Notes: generated from the sequence alone by a model not told the origin. Shown: positions 35,119 to 44,710, numbered from the stretch's first letter. The stretch is 64,000 nt of DNA from Nocardiopsis dassonvillei_B (GCF_964273065.1 NZ_OZ186815.1:6200001-6264000); one strand, 5' to 3'. Translations and numbers: made by a program.

Positions 35119-35157
35119 TACGGCTAGGCAAACCTAAGTTAGGTTCGCCTGGCCTTC
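35119..35157. promoter_or_regulatory. Tandem iron-box-like sites between divergent uptake genes
   Basis: TACGGCTAGGCAAACCTAA (35119-35137) matches the 19-bp DtxR-family consensus at 15 positions, and TTAGGTTCGCCTGGCCTTC (35139-35157) at 13. They sit between the binding protein (minus) and the first permease (plus), so one region could iron-repress both. Confidence 0.7.
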
Positions 35158-35175
35158 GTCATGATAGGAGTCCGG

Positions 35176-36252
35176 GTGCACGACACCTCCGGGCCGCCCC
35201 CCGGTAACGCGGTCCCCCCCGCTCCGGCGGCGTCTGCGGACACCGCGGTCGCCGCCCGCCGGGGCCGCCGCCTCGCCGGGCTGGCGGCCCTCGTCCTGCT
35301 GCTGTGCGCGGCGTCACTGGCCAGCGTCCTGATCGGCGCCCGCGCCCTGAGCCCCGACACCGTCTGGCAGGCGCTCACCTCCACCGCCGGGGCCGAGGCC
35401 GACATCATCGTCAACGACATCCGCCTGCCCCGCACCGCGCTGGGGATCATGGCCGGTGTCTCCCTGGGGCTGGCCGGCGCCCTCATGCAGGGCCACACCC
35501 GCAACCCCCTGGGCGACCCCAGCATCCTCGGCGTCACCTTCGGCGCCGCCCTGGCCGTGGTCCTGGGCATCGCGCTGTTCGACATCACCGCCCTGTACGC
35601 CCAGGCCTGGCTCGCCTTCGCCGGGGCGGGGGCCGCGGTCGTCGTGGTCTACCTCATCGGGTCCGTCCCGGGGCGCGGCCCCACTCCCGTCACCCTGGCG
35701 CTGGCGGGGACCGCGGTGAGCTGGCTGGCCTACTCGGTGGTGTCCGGGCTGGTCCTGCTGGACCGCTCCACGATGGACGACTTCCGGTTCTGGCGGGTGG
35801 GGTCCCTGGTCGGCCGCGACTCCGAGATCCTGCTCCCCATGCTGGTCGTCGTCGCCGCCGGAACCCTGCTGGGCCTGGCCAACACCGGCGCGCTCAACGC
35901 CCTGGCGCTGGGCGAGGACACGGCCAAGGCCCTGGGACACCGGGTCGGCCGGGCCCGGATCGTGGGCCTGAGCGCGATCACCCTGCTCACCGGTATCACC
36001 GTCGCCGCCTGCGGCCCCATCGCGTTCGTCGGCCTGGTCGTGCCCCACCTGGCCCGCGGCATCGTCGGCGCCGACCACCGGTGGCTGCTGCCCTACTCCG
36101 CCCTCATGGGCGCGATCCTCCTGCTGGCCGCCGACGTGCTGGGCCGCTTCCTGGCCCCGCCCGGCGAGCTCCAGGTCGGCATCGTGCTCGCCCTGGTCGG
36201 GGCGCCCTTCTTCATCTACATCGTCCGCCGCAGGAGACTCCTCGCGCTATGA
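35176..36252 (+). CDS. FecCD-family siderophore ABC permease, first subunit
   Basis: 358 residues from GTG at 35176, chosen because AGGAG sits five nt upstream; an ATG at 35161 is in frame but lacks a site. BtuC/FecD fold with about ten hydrophobic segments, RLPRTALGIMAGVSLGLAGALMQGHTRNPLGDPSILGV and the cytoplasmic GLVVPHLARGIVGADHRWLLP coupling loop. It forms the inner-membrane channel with the next gene, which it overlaps by 4 bp (ATGA). Confidence 0.94.
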   Translation: MHDTSGPPPGNAVPPAPAASADTAVAARRGRRLAGLAALVLLLCAASLASVLIGARALSPDTVWQALTSTAGAEADIIVNDIRLPRTALGIMAGVSLGLAGALMQGHTRNPLGDPSILGVTFGAALAVVLGIALFDITALYAQAWLAFAGAGAAVVVVYLIGSVPGRGPTPVTLALAGTAVSWLAYSVVSGLVLLDRSTMDDFRFWRVGSLVGRDSEILLPMLVVVAAGTLLGLANTGALNALALGEDTAKALGHRVGRARIVGLSAITLLTGITVAACGPIAFVGLVVPHLARGIVGADHRWLLPYSALMGAILLLAADVLGRFLAPPGELQVGIVLALVGAPFFIYIVRRRRLLAL

Positions 36253-37361
36253 CATCCCTCGCCCCCGAACGCGCACAGGTGCGCGCCCGGCTGCGCCGCA
36301 GCCGTCCGGCCCTGCGCCTGGGACCGGTCGCCCTGCGGCTGCGCCCGCGCCTGGTCGCCGTGTGCCTGGCGACCCTGGCCGCCCTCACCGTCCTGCTCGC
36401 CCTCAACCTGTCGCTGGGCCGGACCCCGCTGGCCCCCGCCCAGGTGTGGGCGCACATCATCGGCACCGACTACGAGCACTACTTCACGGTGTGGCGGGTG
36501 CGGATGCCCCGCGTGGTGGTGGGCATGCTCGCCGGAGCGGCCCTGGCCGCCGCCGGAGCCGTCACCCAGACCATCATGCGCAACCCGCTGGCCAGCCCCG
36601 ACCTGCTCGGCGTCACCCACGGGGCCAGTGCGGGCGTGGTCGCCGTCCTGGCGTTCGGCGGCAGCTACGGCATCCTCACCGGGGGCGGCCCGCTGTCCTC
36701 CCTGGGGGTCCCCGCCGTCGCCCTGGCCGGCGGGCTGGCCGCCGGGATGCTGTGCTACACCCTGGCCAGGCGGGGCGGCGTCGACGGCTACCGGCTGCTG
36801 CTCGTGGGCGTGGGCATCTCCACCATCCTCATGAACCTCACCCTGTGGCTGCTCACCCTGGGAGAGGTCACCGACACCGGCCGGGCCATGGTCTGGGTCG
36901 CCGGAAGCCTCAGCATGCGCACCTGGGAGCACGCCGCCCCGGTGGCCGCGGCCCTGGTGGTGCTGCTGCCGCTCGCCCTGGCAGCCTCGCGCACCCTTGA
37001 CGCCCTGGCCTACGACGACGACGTGGTGCGCGGCCTGGGCGTGGACCTGGAGCGCGCCCGCACCGCCATGCTGGTCCTGGCGGTGCTGCTGGCCGCCTTC
37101 GGCACCGCCGCCGCCGGACCGATCCTGTTCGTGTCCCTGGCCTGCCCGCAGATCGCCCTGCGCCTGGCAGGCCCGGGCACCTCCCGGCCGCCCGTACTGC
37201 TGTCGGCCCTGGTCGGCGCCGCCCTGGCCAGCGGGGCCGACCTGCTGGCCCGCACCGCCCTCGACAACATCCAGCTGCCGGTCGGCGTCGTCACCGGCTG
37301 CCTGGGCGCGCTGTACCTCATCTACCTGCTCGTCCGCGCCAACCGGAGGACCCAAGCATGA
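36249..37361 (+). CDS. FecCD-family siderophore ABC permease, second subunit
   Basis: 370 residues from ATG, overlapping both neighbours by 4 bp. Same family as the first subunit: RMPRVVVGMLAGAALAAAGAVTQTIMRNPLASPDLLGVTHGA, VGISTILMNLTLWLLTLG, ILFVSLACPQIALRLAG (the coupling loop has ACPQIALRL where VVPHxxR is usual). Forms a heterodimeric channel with the upstream permease. Confidence 0.94.
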   Translation: MTSLAPERAQVRARLRRSRPALRLGPVALRLRPRLVAVCLATLAALTVLLALNLSLGRTPLAPAQVWAHIIGTDYEHYFTVWRVRMPRVVVGMLAGAALAAAGAVTQTIMRNPLASPDLLGVTHGASAGVVAVLAFGGSYGILTGGGPLSSLGVPAVALAGGLAAGMLCYTLARRGGVDGYRLLLVGVGISTILMNLTLWLLTLGEVTDTGRAMVWVAGSLSMRTWEHAAPVAAALVVLLPLALAASRTLDALAYDDDVVRGLGVDLERARTAMLVLAVLLAAFGTAAAGPILFVSLACPQIALRLAGPGTSRPPVLLSALVGAALASGADLLARTALDNIQLPVGVVTGCLGALYLIYLLVRANRRTQA

Positions 37362-38200
37362 CCGCTCCGCAGCCCACCCGTACCGAGGCCGCACCCTCCA
37401 CGGCCCCGGCGCGCCTGAGCGCCCGCGGGCTGACCCTGGCCTACGACGACCGCGTCATCGTCGACGGCCTGGACGCCGACATCGTCGAGGGCACCATCAC
37501 GTGCGTCATCGGCCCCAACGGGTGCGGCAAGTCCACGATGCTGCGCGCCCTGGGACGGCTGATGCGCCCCAGGTCGGGGCTGGTGGAACTGGACGGCCGG
37601 GACATCCACCGCACGCCCACCCGCGAGGTCGCCCGGGTGCTGGGCGTACTGCCCCAGCAGCCCACCGCCCCCGACGGGCTCACCGTCGCCGACCTGGTCG
37701 CCCGCGGCCGCCACCCGGCCCAGCGCTGGTACCGGCAGTGGTCGGGCGACGACCACGAGGCGGTCGCCCGGGCGCTGGAGCTGACCGGTCTGGCCGAGCT
37801 GGCCGACGCCCCGCTGTCGGAGCTGTCCGGCGGCCAGCGCCAGCGCGCCTGGATCTCCATGGTCCTGGCCCAGGGCACCGACCTGCTCCTGCTCGACGAG
37901 CCCACGACCTTCCTGGACCTGGTGCACCAGGTGGACGTGCTCGACCTGGTGCGCGAGCTCCACGCCGAGGGCGGGCGCACCATCGTCATGGTCCTGCACG
38001 ACCTCAACCTCGCCGCCCGCTACGCCGACACGGTCATCGCCATGCGCGAGGGCCGGGTGCTGGCCTCCGGCCCCCCCGCCGAGGTGCTCACCCCCGCCCT
38101 GCTGCGCGAGGCGTTCGGCCTGGAGGCCGTCGTGGTCGAGGACCCCGTCACCGGCGGGCCGATGGTGGTCCCGGTCGGCCGCAGCAAGGAGAAGGCATAG
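37358..38200 (+). CDS. Siderophore ABC transporter ATP-binding protein (FecE/FepC type)
   Basis: 280 residues from ATG, coupled to the permease by a 4-bp overlap. Walker A GPNGCGKST, signature LSGGQRQRAWISMVLAQG, Walker B LLLLDEPTTFLDLVHQ and switch histidine VLHDLNLAARYAD. The TFLDLVHQ variant is typical of iron-siderophore ATPases. Last gene of the uptake operon. Confidence 0.95.
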   Translation: MTAPQPTRTEAAPSTAPARLSARGLTLAYDDRVIVDGLDADIVEGTITCVIGPNGCGKSTMLRALGRLMRPRSGLVELDGRDIHRTPTREVARVLGVLPQQPTAPDGLTVADLVARGRHPAQRWYRQWSGDDHEAVARALELTGLAELADAPLSELSGGQRQRAWISMVLAQGTDLLLLDEPTTFLDLVHQVDVLDLVRELHAEGGRTIVMVLHDLNLAARYADTVIAMREGRVLASGPPAEVLTPALLREAFGLEAVVVEDPVTGGPMVVPVGRSKEKA

Positions 38201-38369
38201 GGGCGGAGGATCCGGGCACAGGCGCGGAGAGGGGCCGGGAAAGGGCTCCGGGCGTGGAGTCTGGACCCGGTGGCCCGCGGGATGGATCATCGCGAACGAG
38301 AACCGATGTTGTGTGTTCACGTGGAAGCGCACGGTGATGAACGCAGCGCTGGACGGGAGTTGTAGGCGC

Positions 38370-38391
38370 GTTCACCTCGGTTTCACCCGTG
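38370..38391 (+). promoter_or_regulatory. PHO-box-like direct repeat upstream of the PhoX-like gene
   Basis: Two adjacent 11-nt units, GTTCACCTCGG and TTTCACCCGTG, resemble the Streptomyces PhoP direct-repeat unit (GTTCACC core). A third partial unit, GTTCACGTGGA, lies at 38315. They sit about 130-155 bp upstream of the gene; the 323-bp stretch 38201-38523 holds no other recognisable feature. Confidence 0.6.
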
Positions 38392-38523
38392 CGTGTGGAA
38401 CCTCGGCCAAGGTCGAGAGCGACCGGTGGGACCACCCCACCCGCCGCGACCCCGCTCGGCCCGCCCCAGCCCCGTACCAGGGTGGAGCCGCCCGGGGGAA
38501 ACCACGATCCCCAAGGAGAAGGT

Positions 38524-40539
38524 GTGCCCGAATCCGCGCCCCACCGTCGCTCGCTGCCGCTCATCGGCATGGTCGGAGGCGGCCGCTCCCGCAGAACCTG
38601 TGAACTGCGCTGCGGAGACGCCTGCTTCCACCCCGCCCCCAACACCAGCGACAACGCCTACTTCGGTGACATCTTCGCCAAGGCGCTCTCCCGCCGCTCG
38701 ATGCTGGGCGCCGCCGCGGTCGGCGCCGGAGTCGGTGCCCTGGGCATGGCCGTCCCGGCCGCCGCGGACCGCGGCCCCGACCGTCCCAAGCCGGCCCCCC
38801 GCCCCACCTTCAAGAGCGTCCTGCCCAACAACGACGACAAGGTCACCATCCCCAACGGGTACGACCAGCACGTCATCGTCCGCTGGGGCGACCCCGTCCT
38901 GCCCGGCGCCCCCGAGTTCGACATCGAGAACCAGACCGCCGAGGCGCAGGCCCTGCAGTTCGGATACAACTGCGACTACGTCGGTCTGCACCAGCTCGAC
39001 GAGAACCGCGGCCTGCTGTGGGTGAACCACGAGTACACCAACGAGAACCTCATGTTCCGGGGTTACCGGAACGGTGCCTCGGCGACTCCCGAGCAGATCC
39101 GGATCGCCATGGCCGCCCACGGCGGCTCCATCGTCGAGGTCGAGCGCGTGGGCCGCACCGGCCAGTGGCGCCTGGCCGGGGGCGAGCGGCGCTACAACCG
39201 GCGGATCACCACCGACACCCCGTTCACCCTCACCGGCCCGGCCGCCGGGCACGACCTGCTCAAGACCGCGGAGGACCCCACCGGGACCACCGTGCGCGGC
39301 ATGCTCAACAACTGCGCCGGCGGCTACACCCCCTGGGGCACGTTCCTCAGCGGCGAGGAGAACTTCAACCAGTACTTCGGCGGCGCCCCGGCCACCCGGG
39401 AGTACTCCCGCTACGGTCTGGGCACCGGCGCCTCCGGCCGCCGCTGGGACCGGGTGGAGGAGCGCTTCGACCTCTCCCGCCACCCGAACGAGGCCAACCG
39501 CTTCGGCTGGATCGTCGAGACCGACCCCCTCGACCCCTCCGCGCCGCCGGCCAAGCGCACCATGCTGGGCCGCTTCAAGCACGAGGGCGCCACCGTCCGC
39601 CTCGCCGCCGACGGCCGCGCGGTCGCCTACATGGGCGACGACGAGCGCTTCGACTACATCTACAAGTTCGTCAGCGCGAAGAAGTTCCGCGAGGGCGACA
39701 CGCGCCACAACCTCACCCTGCTGGACACCGGCACGCTCTTCGTCGCCCGCCTCACCGGCAACAGCCCGGAGGAGGAGATCGACGGGTCCGGCGCCCTGCC
39801 CGCCGACGGCGAGTTCGACGGCTACGGCGACTGGATCCCGCTGACCAGCGACACCACGAGCTTCGTCGACGGGTTCAGCGTGGCCGAGGTGCTCATCCAC
39901 ACCCGTCTGGCGGCCGACGCCGCCGGGGCGACCAAGATGGACCGCCCCGAGGACGTCGAGGCCAGCCCCGTCACCGGCAAGGTGTACGTGGCCCTCACCA
40001 ACAACTCCGCCCGCGAGCCGGGCCAGGCCGACGAGCCCAACCCGCGCGGCCCCAACAAGCACGGCCACATCCTCGAGATCATCGAGCACAACGGCGACGC
40101 CGCCGCCGAGGCGTTCGCCTGGAACGTGCCCCTGGTCTGCGGGAACCCCGAGGACGAGGACACCTACTACGCGGGCTACGACAAGTCCAAGGTCATGCCG
40201 ATCTCCGCGCCCGACAACGTCACCTTCGACAACGACGGCAACCTGTGGATCTCCACCGACGGCCAGCCCGGCGCCCTGGGGATCAACGACGGCCTGTACG
40301 TCATGCCGGTCGAGGGGCGCTTCCGCGGCGAGCTGAAGACCTTCGCGACCGTGCCGGTGGACGCCGAGGCCTGCGGCCCGTTCATCACCGAGGACGGCAA
40401 GACGGTGTTCCTCGCCCCGCAGCACCCCGGTGAGGACGGCACCTTCGAGGCCCCCACCAGCGTGTGGCCCGACGGCGACTTCCCGCGCCCGTCGGTGGTC
40501 TGCATCTGGCACAAGGGGAACGTTCCGGTAGGCCGGTAA
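38524..40539 (+). CDS. PhoX-like alkaline phosphatase (DUF839), Tat-exported
   Basis: 671 residues from GTG at 38524, with AGGAG upstream; the frame is open further but lacks a site. A twin-arginine signal lies near residue 60 (SRRSMLGAAAVGAGVGALGMAVPAAA). DUF839 features: LLWVNHEYTNEN, NNCAGGYTPWGTFLSGEENF, GWIVETDP, YMGDDERFDYIYKFVS, RPEDVEASPVTGKVYVALTNN, and DNVTFDNDGNLWISTDGQPG. PhoX enzymes release phosphate from organic esters outside the cell using Ca and Fe ions. The PHO-box-like repeats upstream fit phosphate control. Confidence 0.92.
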   Translation: MPESAPHRRSLPLIGMVGGGRSRRTCELRCGDACFHPAPNTSDNAYFGDIFAKALSRRSMLGAAAVGAGVGALGMAVPAAADRGPDRPKPAPRPTFKSVLPNNDDKVTIPNGYDQHVIVRWGDPVLPGAPEFDIENQTAEAQALQFGYNCDYVGLHQLDENRGLLWVNHEYTNENLMFRGYRNGASATPEQIRIAMAAHGGSIVEVERVGRTGQWRLAGGERRYNRRITTDTPFTLTGPAAGHDLLKTAEDPTGTTVRGMLNNCAGGYTPWGTFLSGEENFNQYFGGAPATREYSRYGLGTGASGRRWDRVEERFDLSRHPNEANRFGWIVETDPLDPSAPPAKRTMLGRFKHEGATVRLAADGRAVAYMGDDERFDYIYKFVSAKKFREGDTRHNLTLLDTGTLFVARLTGNSPEEEIDGSGALPADGEFDGYGDWIPLTSDTTSFVDGFSVAEVLIHTRLAADAAGATKMDRPEDVEASPVTGKVYVALTNNSAREPGQADEPNPRGPNKHGHILEIIEHNGDAAAEAFAWNVPLVCGNPEDEDTYYAGYDKSKVMPISAPDNVTFDNDGNLWISTDGQPGALGINDGLYVMPVEGRFRGELKTFATVPVDAEACGPFITEDGKTVFLAPQHPGEDGTFEAPTSVWPDGDFPRPSVVCIWHKGNVPVGR

Positions 40540-40954
40540 CCGGTACCGACGGCCACCGGCCCCGGGATCTCCGTCGTGGGGGAGTCCCGGGGCCGGTTCG
40601 TGTCCGGAGCCCGTGGGGGCTCGTCCCGTTCGGCTCCCCGGTGCCCCGGCCCGGTGGTGGCGGCGTCGCCGGCGACCGTGCCGACGGCATCCGCGGGACC
40701 GCCCGGGCCGCGCACGAACCGGTGGGGCCCGGGCGCGGGCCGGTGAAGCGCCGGTGCGCGGTGGACCCGGAGGGGCCGGACCCCGGTGAGTGCCGGGCCC
40801 GGGTGCAGCCGCCGGTGGCGACGAAGATGACCGCGGCGGACGCGGCGGCCGCCGCGTCCGCACCGTCCCGGGGCCGGGTGGGCGCCTCGGGCACCACCGG
40901 CCGTTCCACCGTCGACACCCGGACAGGCCGCCGGGGACCCGAACGGGACGGGCT
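40540..40954. other. Intergenic region with terminator, no convincing gene
   Basis: Apart from the hairpin at 40555-40597 I see no supported feature. An open frame on the minus strand (to 40918) runs into the PhoX gene and is Pro/Arg-rich out-of-frame type sequence, so it is not called. Confidence 0.45.
40555..40597 (+). terminator. Hairpin terminator after the PhoX-like gene
   Basis: ACCGGCCCCGGGA (40555-40567) pairs perfectly over 13 bp with 40585-40597, 15 bp after the stop codon. Confidence 0.7.
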
Positions 40955-41407
40955 CTAAAGGACCTTGCCGAAGCACAGGGAGGAGGGCGAGCCGGCGTAG
41001 GCGCCGAAGGGCTCCACCGGGGTGTACCCGGCCTTGGTGTAGAAGCGCACGGCGTCGGGCTGGCGGTCGCCGGTCTCCAACCGCAGGCGCTTCCAGCCCT
41101 GTTCCAGGGCCCACTCCTCCAGGGCGGCCAGCAGCCGGGCGGCCGCGCCCGACCCCCGGCTCCCGGGCAGGACGTACATCCGCTTGACCTCGCCGCCCTC
41201 GTCCGGACCCAGGTCGCGCAGACCGCCGCACGCCACGGCGGTGCCGTCGGCGGTCCTGGCCAGCGCGAACACGGCGATGTCGGAGGCGGACGGGGGTGTT
41301 CCCGGCTCGGAGTCGGGGGTGCCGTACCGTTCGGCGATCTCGGCGCGCTGGCGGGCGCGGAGCCCGGCTGCGTCAGGATCGTCCCAGGCCACGAAGTCGA
41401 TGCGCAT
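40955..41407 (-). CDS. GNAT-family acetyltransferase
   Basis: 150 residues from ATG at 41407. GNAT motif A is clear: EVKRMYVLPGSRGSGAAARLLAALEEWA, followed by LRLETGDRQPDAVRFYTKAGYTPVEPFGAY. This is the small stand-alone type that acetylates an unknown amine. No Shine-Dalgarno is seen; a TATACC hexamer lies close upstream, so it may be leaderless. Confidence 0.88.
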   Translation of the reverse strand: MRIDFVAWDDPDAAGLRARQRAEIAERYGTPDSEPGTPPSASDIAVFALARTADGTAVACGGLRDLGPDEGGEVKRMYVLPGSRGSGAAARLLAALEEWALEQGWKRLRLETGDRQPDAVRFYTKAGYTPVEPFGAYAGSPSSLCFGKVL

Positions 41408-41474
41408 GGCATGACGGTATACCGGACGTGTTACACGCCGGTTTCCCGTTCCGCGCTCCGGGGTGCGGACCCGT

Positions 41475-42752
41475 TCACCCGTCGGTGAGGGCCTCGCGCA
41501 CCGGCCGGAACTTGGACTCGGTCTCGGCGATCTCCGACTCCGGCTCGGATCCGGCGACGATCCCGCACCCGGCGAACAGCCGGGCCGTGGACCCGTCGAC
41601 GTACGCACTGCGCAGGGCGATGCCCCACTCGGAGTTGCCCGCGCCGTCCACCCAGCCGACCGGTCCGGCGTAACCGCCGCGGTCCATGCCCTCCACCTCG
41701 TCGATCAGCCGCATCGCCGTGGCCCTCGGGGTGCCGCCCACGGCCGCCGTGGGGTGCAGGGCGGCCACCGCGTCCAGCGCCGACACCCCCGGCCGCATCC
41801 TGGCGTGCGCGCGGGTGGCCAGGTGCTGGACGTTGGCCAGCCGGAGCAGGTGAGGCCAGGCGGGGACCACCAGCTCCTCGGCCAGCGGGGCGAGCGCGTC
41901 GCGCAGAGAGTCCACCGCCAGCCCGTGCTCCTCCACGTCCTTGGCCGAGGACATCAGTTCCTCCGCGAGCCTCCTGTCCTCGTCCTCGTCGGCGCCGCGC
42001 GGACGGGTCCCCGCCAGCACCAGCGAGGACAGCTCCTCTCCCTCCCGGCGCAGCAGCAGCTCGGGGGTGGCGCCGACCATGCCCGCCACCGAGAACGTGA
42101 AGCACTGCGGGTAGCGGTCGTTCAACCGCTCCAGCAGGGTGCGCACGTCGATGGGGGAGTCGGCGCGGGCCACGATGTCGCGGGCCAGCACGGTCTTGTC
42201 GAGCTCCCCGGCGCGGATGCGCGCGACGGCGCCGGCGACGGCGTCGCCCCACTCGCGGGCGGTGAGCTCCCCGGTGCTCCAGGAGAGGGGGCCGATCGGG
42301 CGCGGGGCGGGGGCCGGGTAGAGCAGTTCCTCGGGGTGGACGCCGGGCTCGTCGGTGATGGTCGTCAGCCAGGTGCGGCCGTTGCGGCGGCCCAGCAGGA
42401 CCCGGGGGACCACCATCGTGGAACCCGCGGAGACCGGCGCGAAGGTGAACGTGCCGAAGGCGACGGCGCCGGTACCCGGCACGCCCACCGCGTCCTCGAC
42501 CTCGGCCTGTTCCAGCAGCCCGGTGAGCCAGCGTGCGGCCTCGGTGAAGCGGGTGGTGTCGGTGGGCTCGGTGCCCTCCGGCTCGGCGTCCAGGCTCCAC
42601 CGGGCGGCCTCTCCCCAGCCGACCAGGCCGCTGTCGCCGGTCAGCCAGGCCAGCGGGGTTCCGGCGGGCAGGCGGCGCACCAGGGAGCCGGCGCCGCCGC
42701 GCAGCGGCACGGTCCGGACGAAGAGCTTGGGAGGGCACACAGCGGCGTTCAC
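41475..42752 (-). CDS. menF: Isochorismate synthase (menaquinone type)
   Basis: 425 residues from GTG at 42752. Chorismate-binding family: GELDKTVLARDIVARAD with the catalytic Lys, ELLLRREGEELSSLVLAGTRPRG, LMSSAKDVEEHGLAVDSLRDAL, HLATRAHARMRPGVSALDAVAALHPTAAVGGTPRATAM and GWVDGAGNSEWGIALRSAYVDG. It converts chorismate to isochorismate, the substrate of MenD. TAGACT lies 8 nt before the GTG and no ribosome-binding site is seen, so a leaderless transcript is plausible. A catecholate siderophore role is unlikely, as no dihydroxybenzoate genes are present. Confidence 0.9.
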   Translation of the reverse strand: MNAAVCPPKLFVRTVPLRGGAGSLVRRLPAGTPLAWLTGDSGLVGWGEAARWSLDAEPEGTEPTDTTRFTEAARWLTGLLEQAEVEDAVGVPGTGAVAFGTFTFAPVSAGSTMVVPRVLLGRRNGRTWLTTITDEPGVHPEELLYPAPAPRPIGPLSWSTGELTAREWGDAVAGAVARIRAGELDKTVLARDIVARADSPIDVRTLLERLNDRYPQCFTFSVAGMVGATPELLLRREGEELSSLVLAGTRPRGADEDEDRRLAEELMSSAKDVEEHGLAVDSLRDALAPLAEELVVPAWPHLLRLANVQHLATRAHARMRPGVSALDAVAALHPTAAVGGTPRATAMRLIDEVEGMDRGGYAGPVGWVDGAGNSEWGIALRSAYVDGSTARLFAGCGIVAGSEPESEIAETESKFRPVREALTDG

Positions 42753-43058
42753 GACACTCGAGTCTAGGTCGCCCGACAACCCGGACAGGCCGGGACGGGA
42801 CGGCCGGGCGGCCGGGGTCAAGCCCCGCGCCGGGGAGCCGGGGCGGCGTTCCGGCGCTTTCCATAACCCGGGACCGGTGAAACCGTGGGGGTTCCGGGTG
42901 ACGCATTGACCTGAGGAGATGTTCCCTTGCCGGAGTTTGTGCGAGGTTGTCCACAGCTTGGCGGAATCGTGTCTGAAAATTGACATTGTCATCTAGTCTG
43001 GTCCACGGCACGGCGCTCCGGGGGTGGGCGCCGCCCCGCTTCCAGAGGAGACGCTGCT
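42753..43058. other. Divergent regulatory region between menF and the GHL10 lipoprotein
   Basis: 306 bases without a gene. It contains a perfect small palindrome TGACA-T-TGTCA at 42981-42991, about 70 bp before the lipoprotein start, and AGAGGAG (the lipoprotein ribosome-binding site) near 43044. No firm -35/-10 pair was identified. Confidence 0.4.
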
Positions 43059-44696
43059 TTGAAGGGTTCTGTGGCACGGGCCGCGACCGCACCGCGCGCC
43101 GCGCGGTGGGCGACCGCGGTCGCCGCGTTCGCCGTCCTGCTCGCCGGATGCGCCGCGGGCGCCCCCGGGGGAGCGCCCGGCGACGGTGCGAGCGGCAGCC
43201 GCAACGGCGACGGCGGTGCCGGCGGCTCCGTGCGCGCCGCGGAGGCGCTGTGCGCGGCCGACTCCGAGCGGCGGATGCGCGGCGCCTGGCTCACCACCGT
43301 CCGCAACATCGACTGGCCCTCCGAGCCCGGCCTGCCCGCCGCCGAGCAGCAGGCCGAACTGGACGCCTACCTCGACGACGCCGTCGCCATGGGCCTCAAC
43401 GCCGTGTTCCTTCACGTGCGGCCGACCGCCGACGCCGTCTACGCCTCGGACCGGGAGCCCTGGGCCCGCTACCTCACCGGCGAGCAGGGCGGCGACCCCG
43501 GCTACGACCCGCTGGAGTACGCGGTGGCCCGGGCGCACGAGCGCGGCCTGGAGCTGCACGCCTGGTTCAACCCCTACCGGGTCGGTCTGCAGGAGCCCGA
43601 CATCGAGAACCTGGTGGACGACCACCCGGTGAAGCGCAACCCCGAGTGGCTGGTGGACTACGGGACCGAGGCCTATGTGGATCCCGGCAACCCGGAGGTC
43701 CGGGAGTGGGTCACCGGCGTCATCATGGACGTGGTCGAGCGCTACGACATCGACGGCGTCCACTTCGACGACTTCTTCTACCCCTACCCCAAGGACGGCG
43801 AGGAGTTCGACGACGACGCCTCCTGGGAGGCGCACGGCGGCGACTTCGACGACCGCGGGGACTGGCGGCGGGACAACGTCGACCAGCTCATGCGCGACGT
43901 GCACGGCGCCATCGGGGAGAGCAAGCCCTGGGTGAGCTTCGGCGTCTCCCCGTTCGGCATCTGGCGAAACCAGGCCACCGACCCCACCGGGTCGCCCAGC
44001 TCCGGGCTCCAGTCCTACGACGCCCAGTACGCCGACACCCGCACCTGGATCCGGGAGGGCACCGTCGACTACGTCGCCCCCCAGCTGTACTGGGAGCGCG
44101 GGTTCGGCACGGCCGACTACGAGGCGCTCGCCGACTGGTGGGCGAACGAGGTCGAGGGGACCGGGGTGGACCTGTACATCGGCCAGGCCGCCTACCGCCT
44201 GGGCGAGGACGGGTGGACCGGCGACGACGCGCTCTCCACCCAGCTCGACTACTCGGGCGGGATGGAGCAGGTCGACGGCGACGTCTACTTCTCCATCAGG
44301 AGCCTGCGCGAGAACCCGGCGGCGGTCGACGACCTGCTCGGCGTGCACTACGCCGACCCGGCGCTGCCGCCGCGCACCGACTCGGGCGAGGAGGAGGCCC
44401 GGGTGGGCGCCGTCGCGGGGGTGTCGGCCCGCGCCGGGGACGACGGGGTCGAGGTGCGCTGGGACGCCGCCGAGGGCGCCCGCTTCTACGCCGTCTACCG
44501 GCTGCCCGCCGCGGCGGCCGAGGCCGGGGACGCGACGGTGTGCGAGGAGCTCACCCCGGCCAACCTCGTCGGCGTGACCGGCACCACCGGGTTCACCGAC
44601 ACCGGGGCGGGGGACGACGCCGTGTACGCGGTCACCGCCCTGGACGACTACCGCGCGCAGGGGCCCGTCGGCGAGGTCGCCGACCCGCGCGGCTGA
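43059..44696 (+). CDS. GHL10/DUF187-family glycoside hydrolase-like lipoprotein
   Basis: 545 residues from TTG at 43059, with AGAGGAG upstream; a GTG four codons later is an alternative. The signal peptide ends at lipobox VLLAGC, so the protein is a surface lipoprotein. The DUF187 barrel follows (~75-430): MRGAWLTTVRNIDWPSE, NAVFLHVRPTADAVY, LHAWFNPYRV, YDIDGVHFDDFFYPYP, VSFGVSPFGIWRN, and YVAPQLYWERGF. The C-terminal ~90 residues resemble a fibronectin-like beta domain (VRWDAAEGARFYAVYRL). Homologues (YngK type) are thought to act on peptidoglycan or other cell-wall sugars; activity is unproven. Confidence 0.92.
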   Translation: MKGSVARAATAPRAARWATAVAAFAVLLAGCAAGAPGGAPGDGASGSRNGDGGAGGSVRAAEALCAADSERRMRGAWLTTVRNIDWPSEPGLPAAEQQAELDAYLDDAVAMGLNAVFLHVRPTADAVYASDREPWARYLTGEQGGDPGYDPLEYAVARAHERGLELHAWFNPYRVGLQEPDIENLVDDHPVKRNPEWLVDYGTEAYVDPGNPEVREWVTGVIMDVVERYDIDGVHFDDFFYPYPKDGEEFDDDASWEAHGGDFDDRGDWRRDNVDQLMRDVHGAIGESKPWVSFGVSPFGIWRNQATDPTGSPSSGLQSYDAQYADTRTWIREGTVDYVAPQLYWERGFGTADYEALADWWANEVEGTGVDLYIGQAAYRLGEDGWTGDDALSTQLDYSGGMEQVDGDVYFSIRSLRENPAAVDDLLGVHYADPALPPRTDSGEEEARVGAVAGVSARAGDDGVEVRWDAAEGARFYAVYRLPAAAAEAGDATVCEELTPANLVGVTGTTGFTDTGAGDDAVYAVTALDDYRAQGPVGEVADPRG

Positions 44697-44710
44697 CCGG
44701 GACCGGCCGC

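Noticed and set aside
40385..40918. Minus-strand 177-codon open frame after the PhoX-like gene
   Set aside because: It overlaps the terminator and the 3' end of the PhoX-like gene and is Pro/Arg/Gly-rich out-of-frame type sequence.
41475..42752. Isochorismate synthase as part of a catecholate siderophore pathway
   Set aside because: No dihydroxybenzoate dehydrogenase, isochorismatase or NRPS genes are seen, whereas menB-E are in the window, so menaquinone synthesis explains it.
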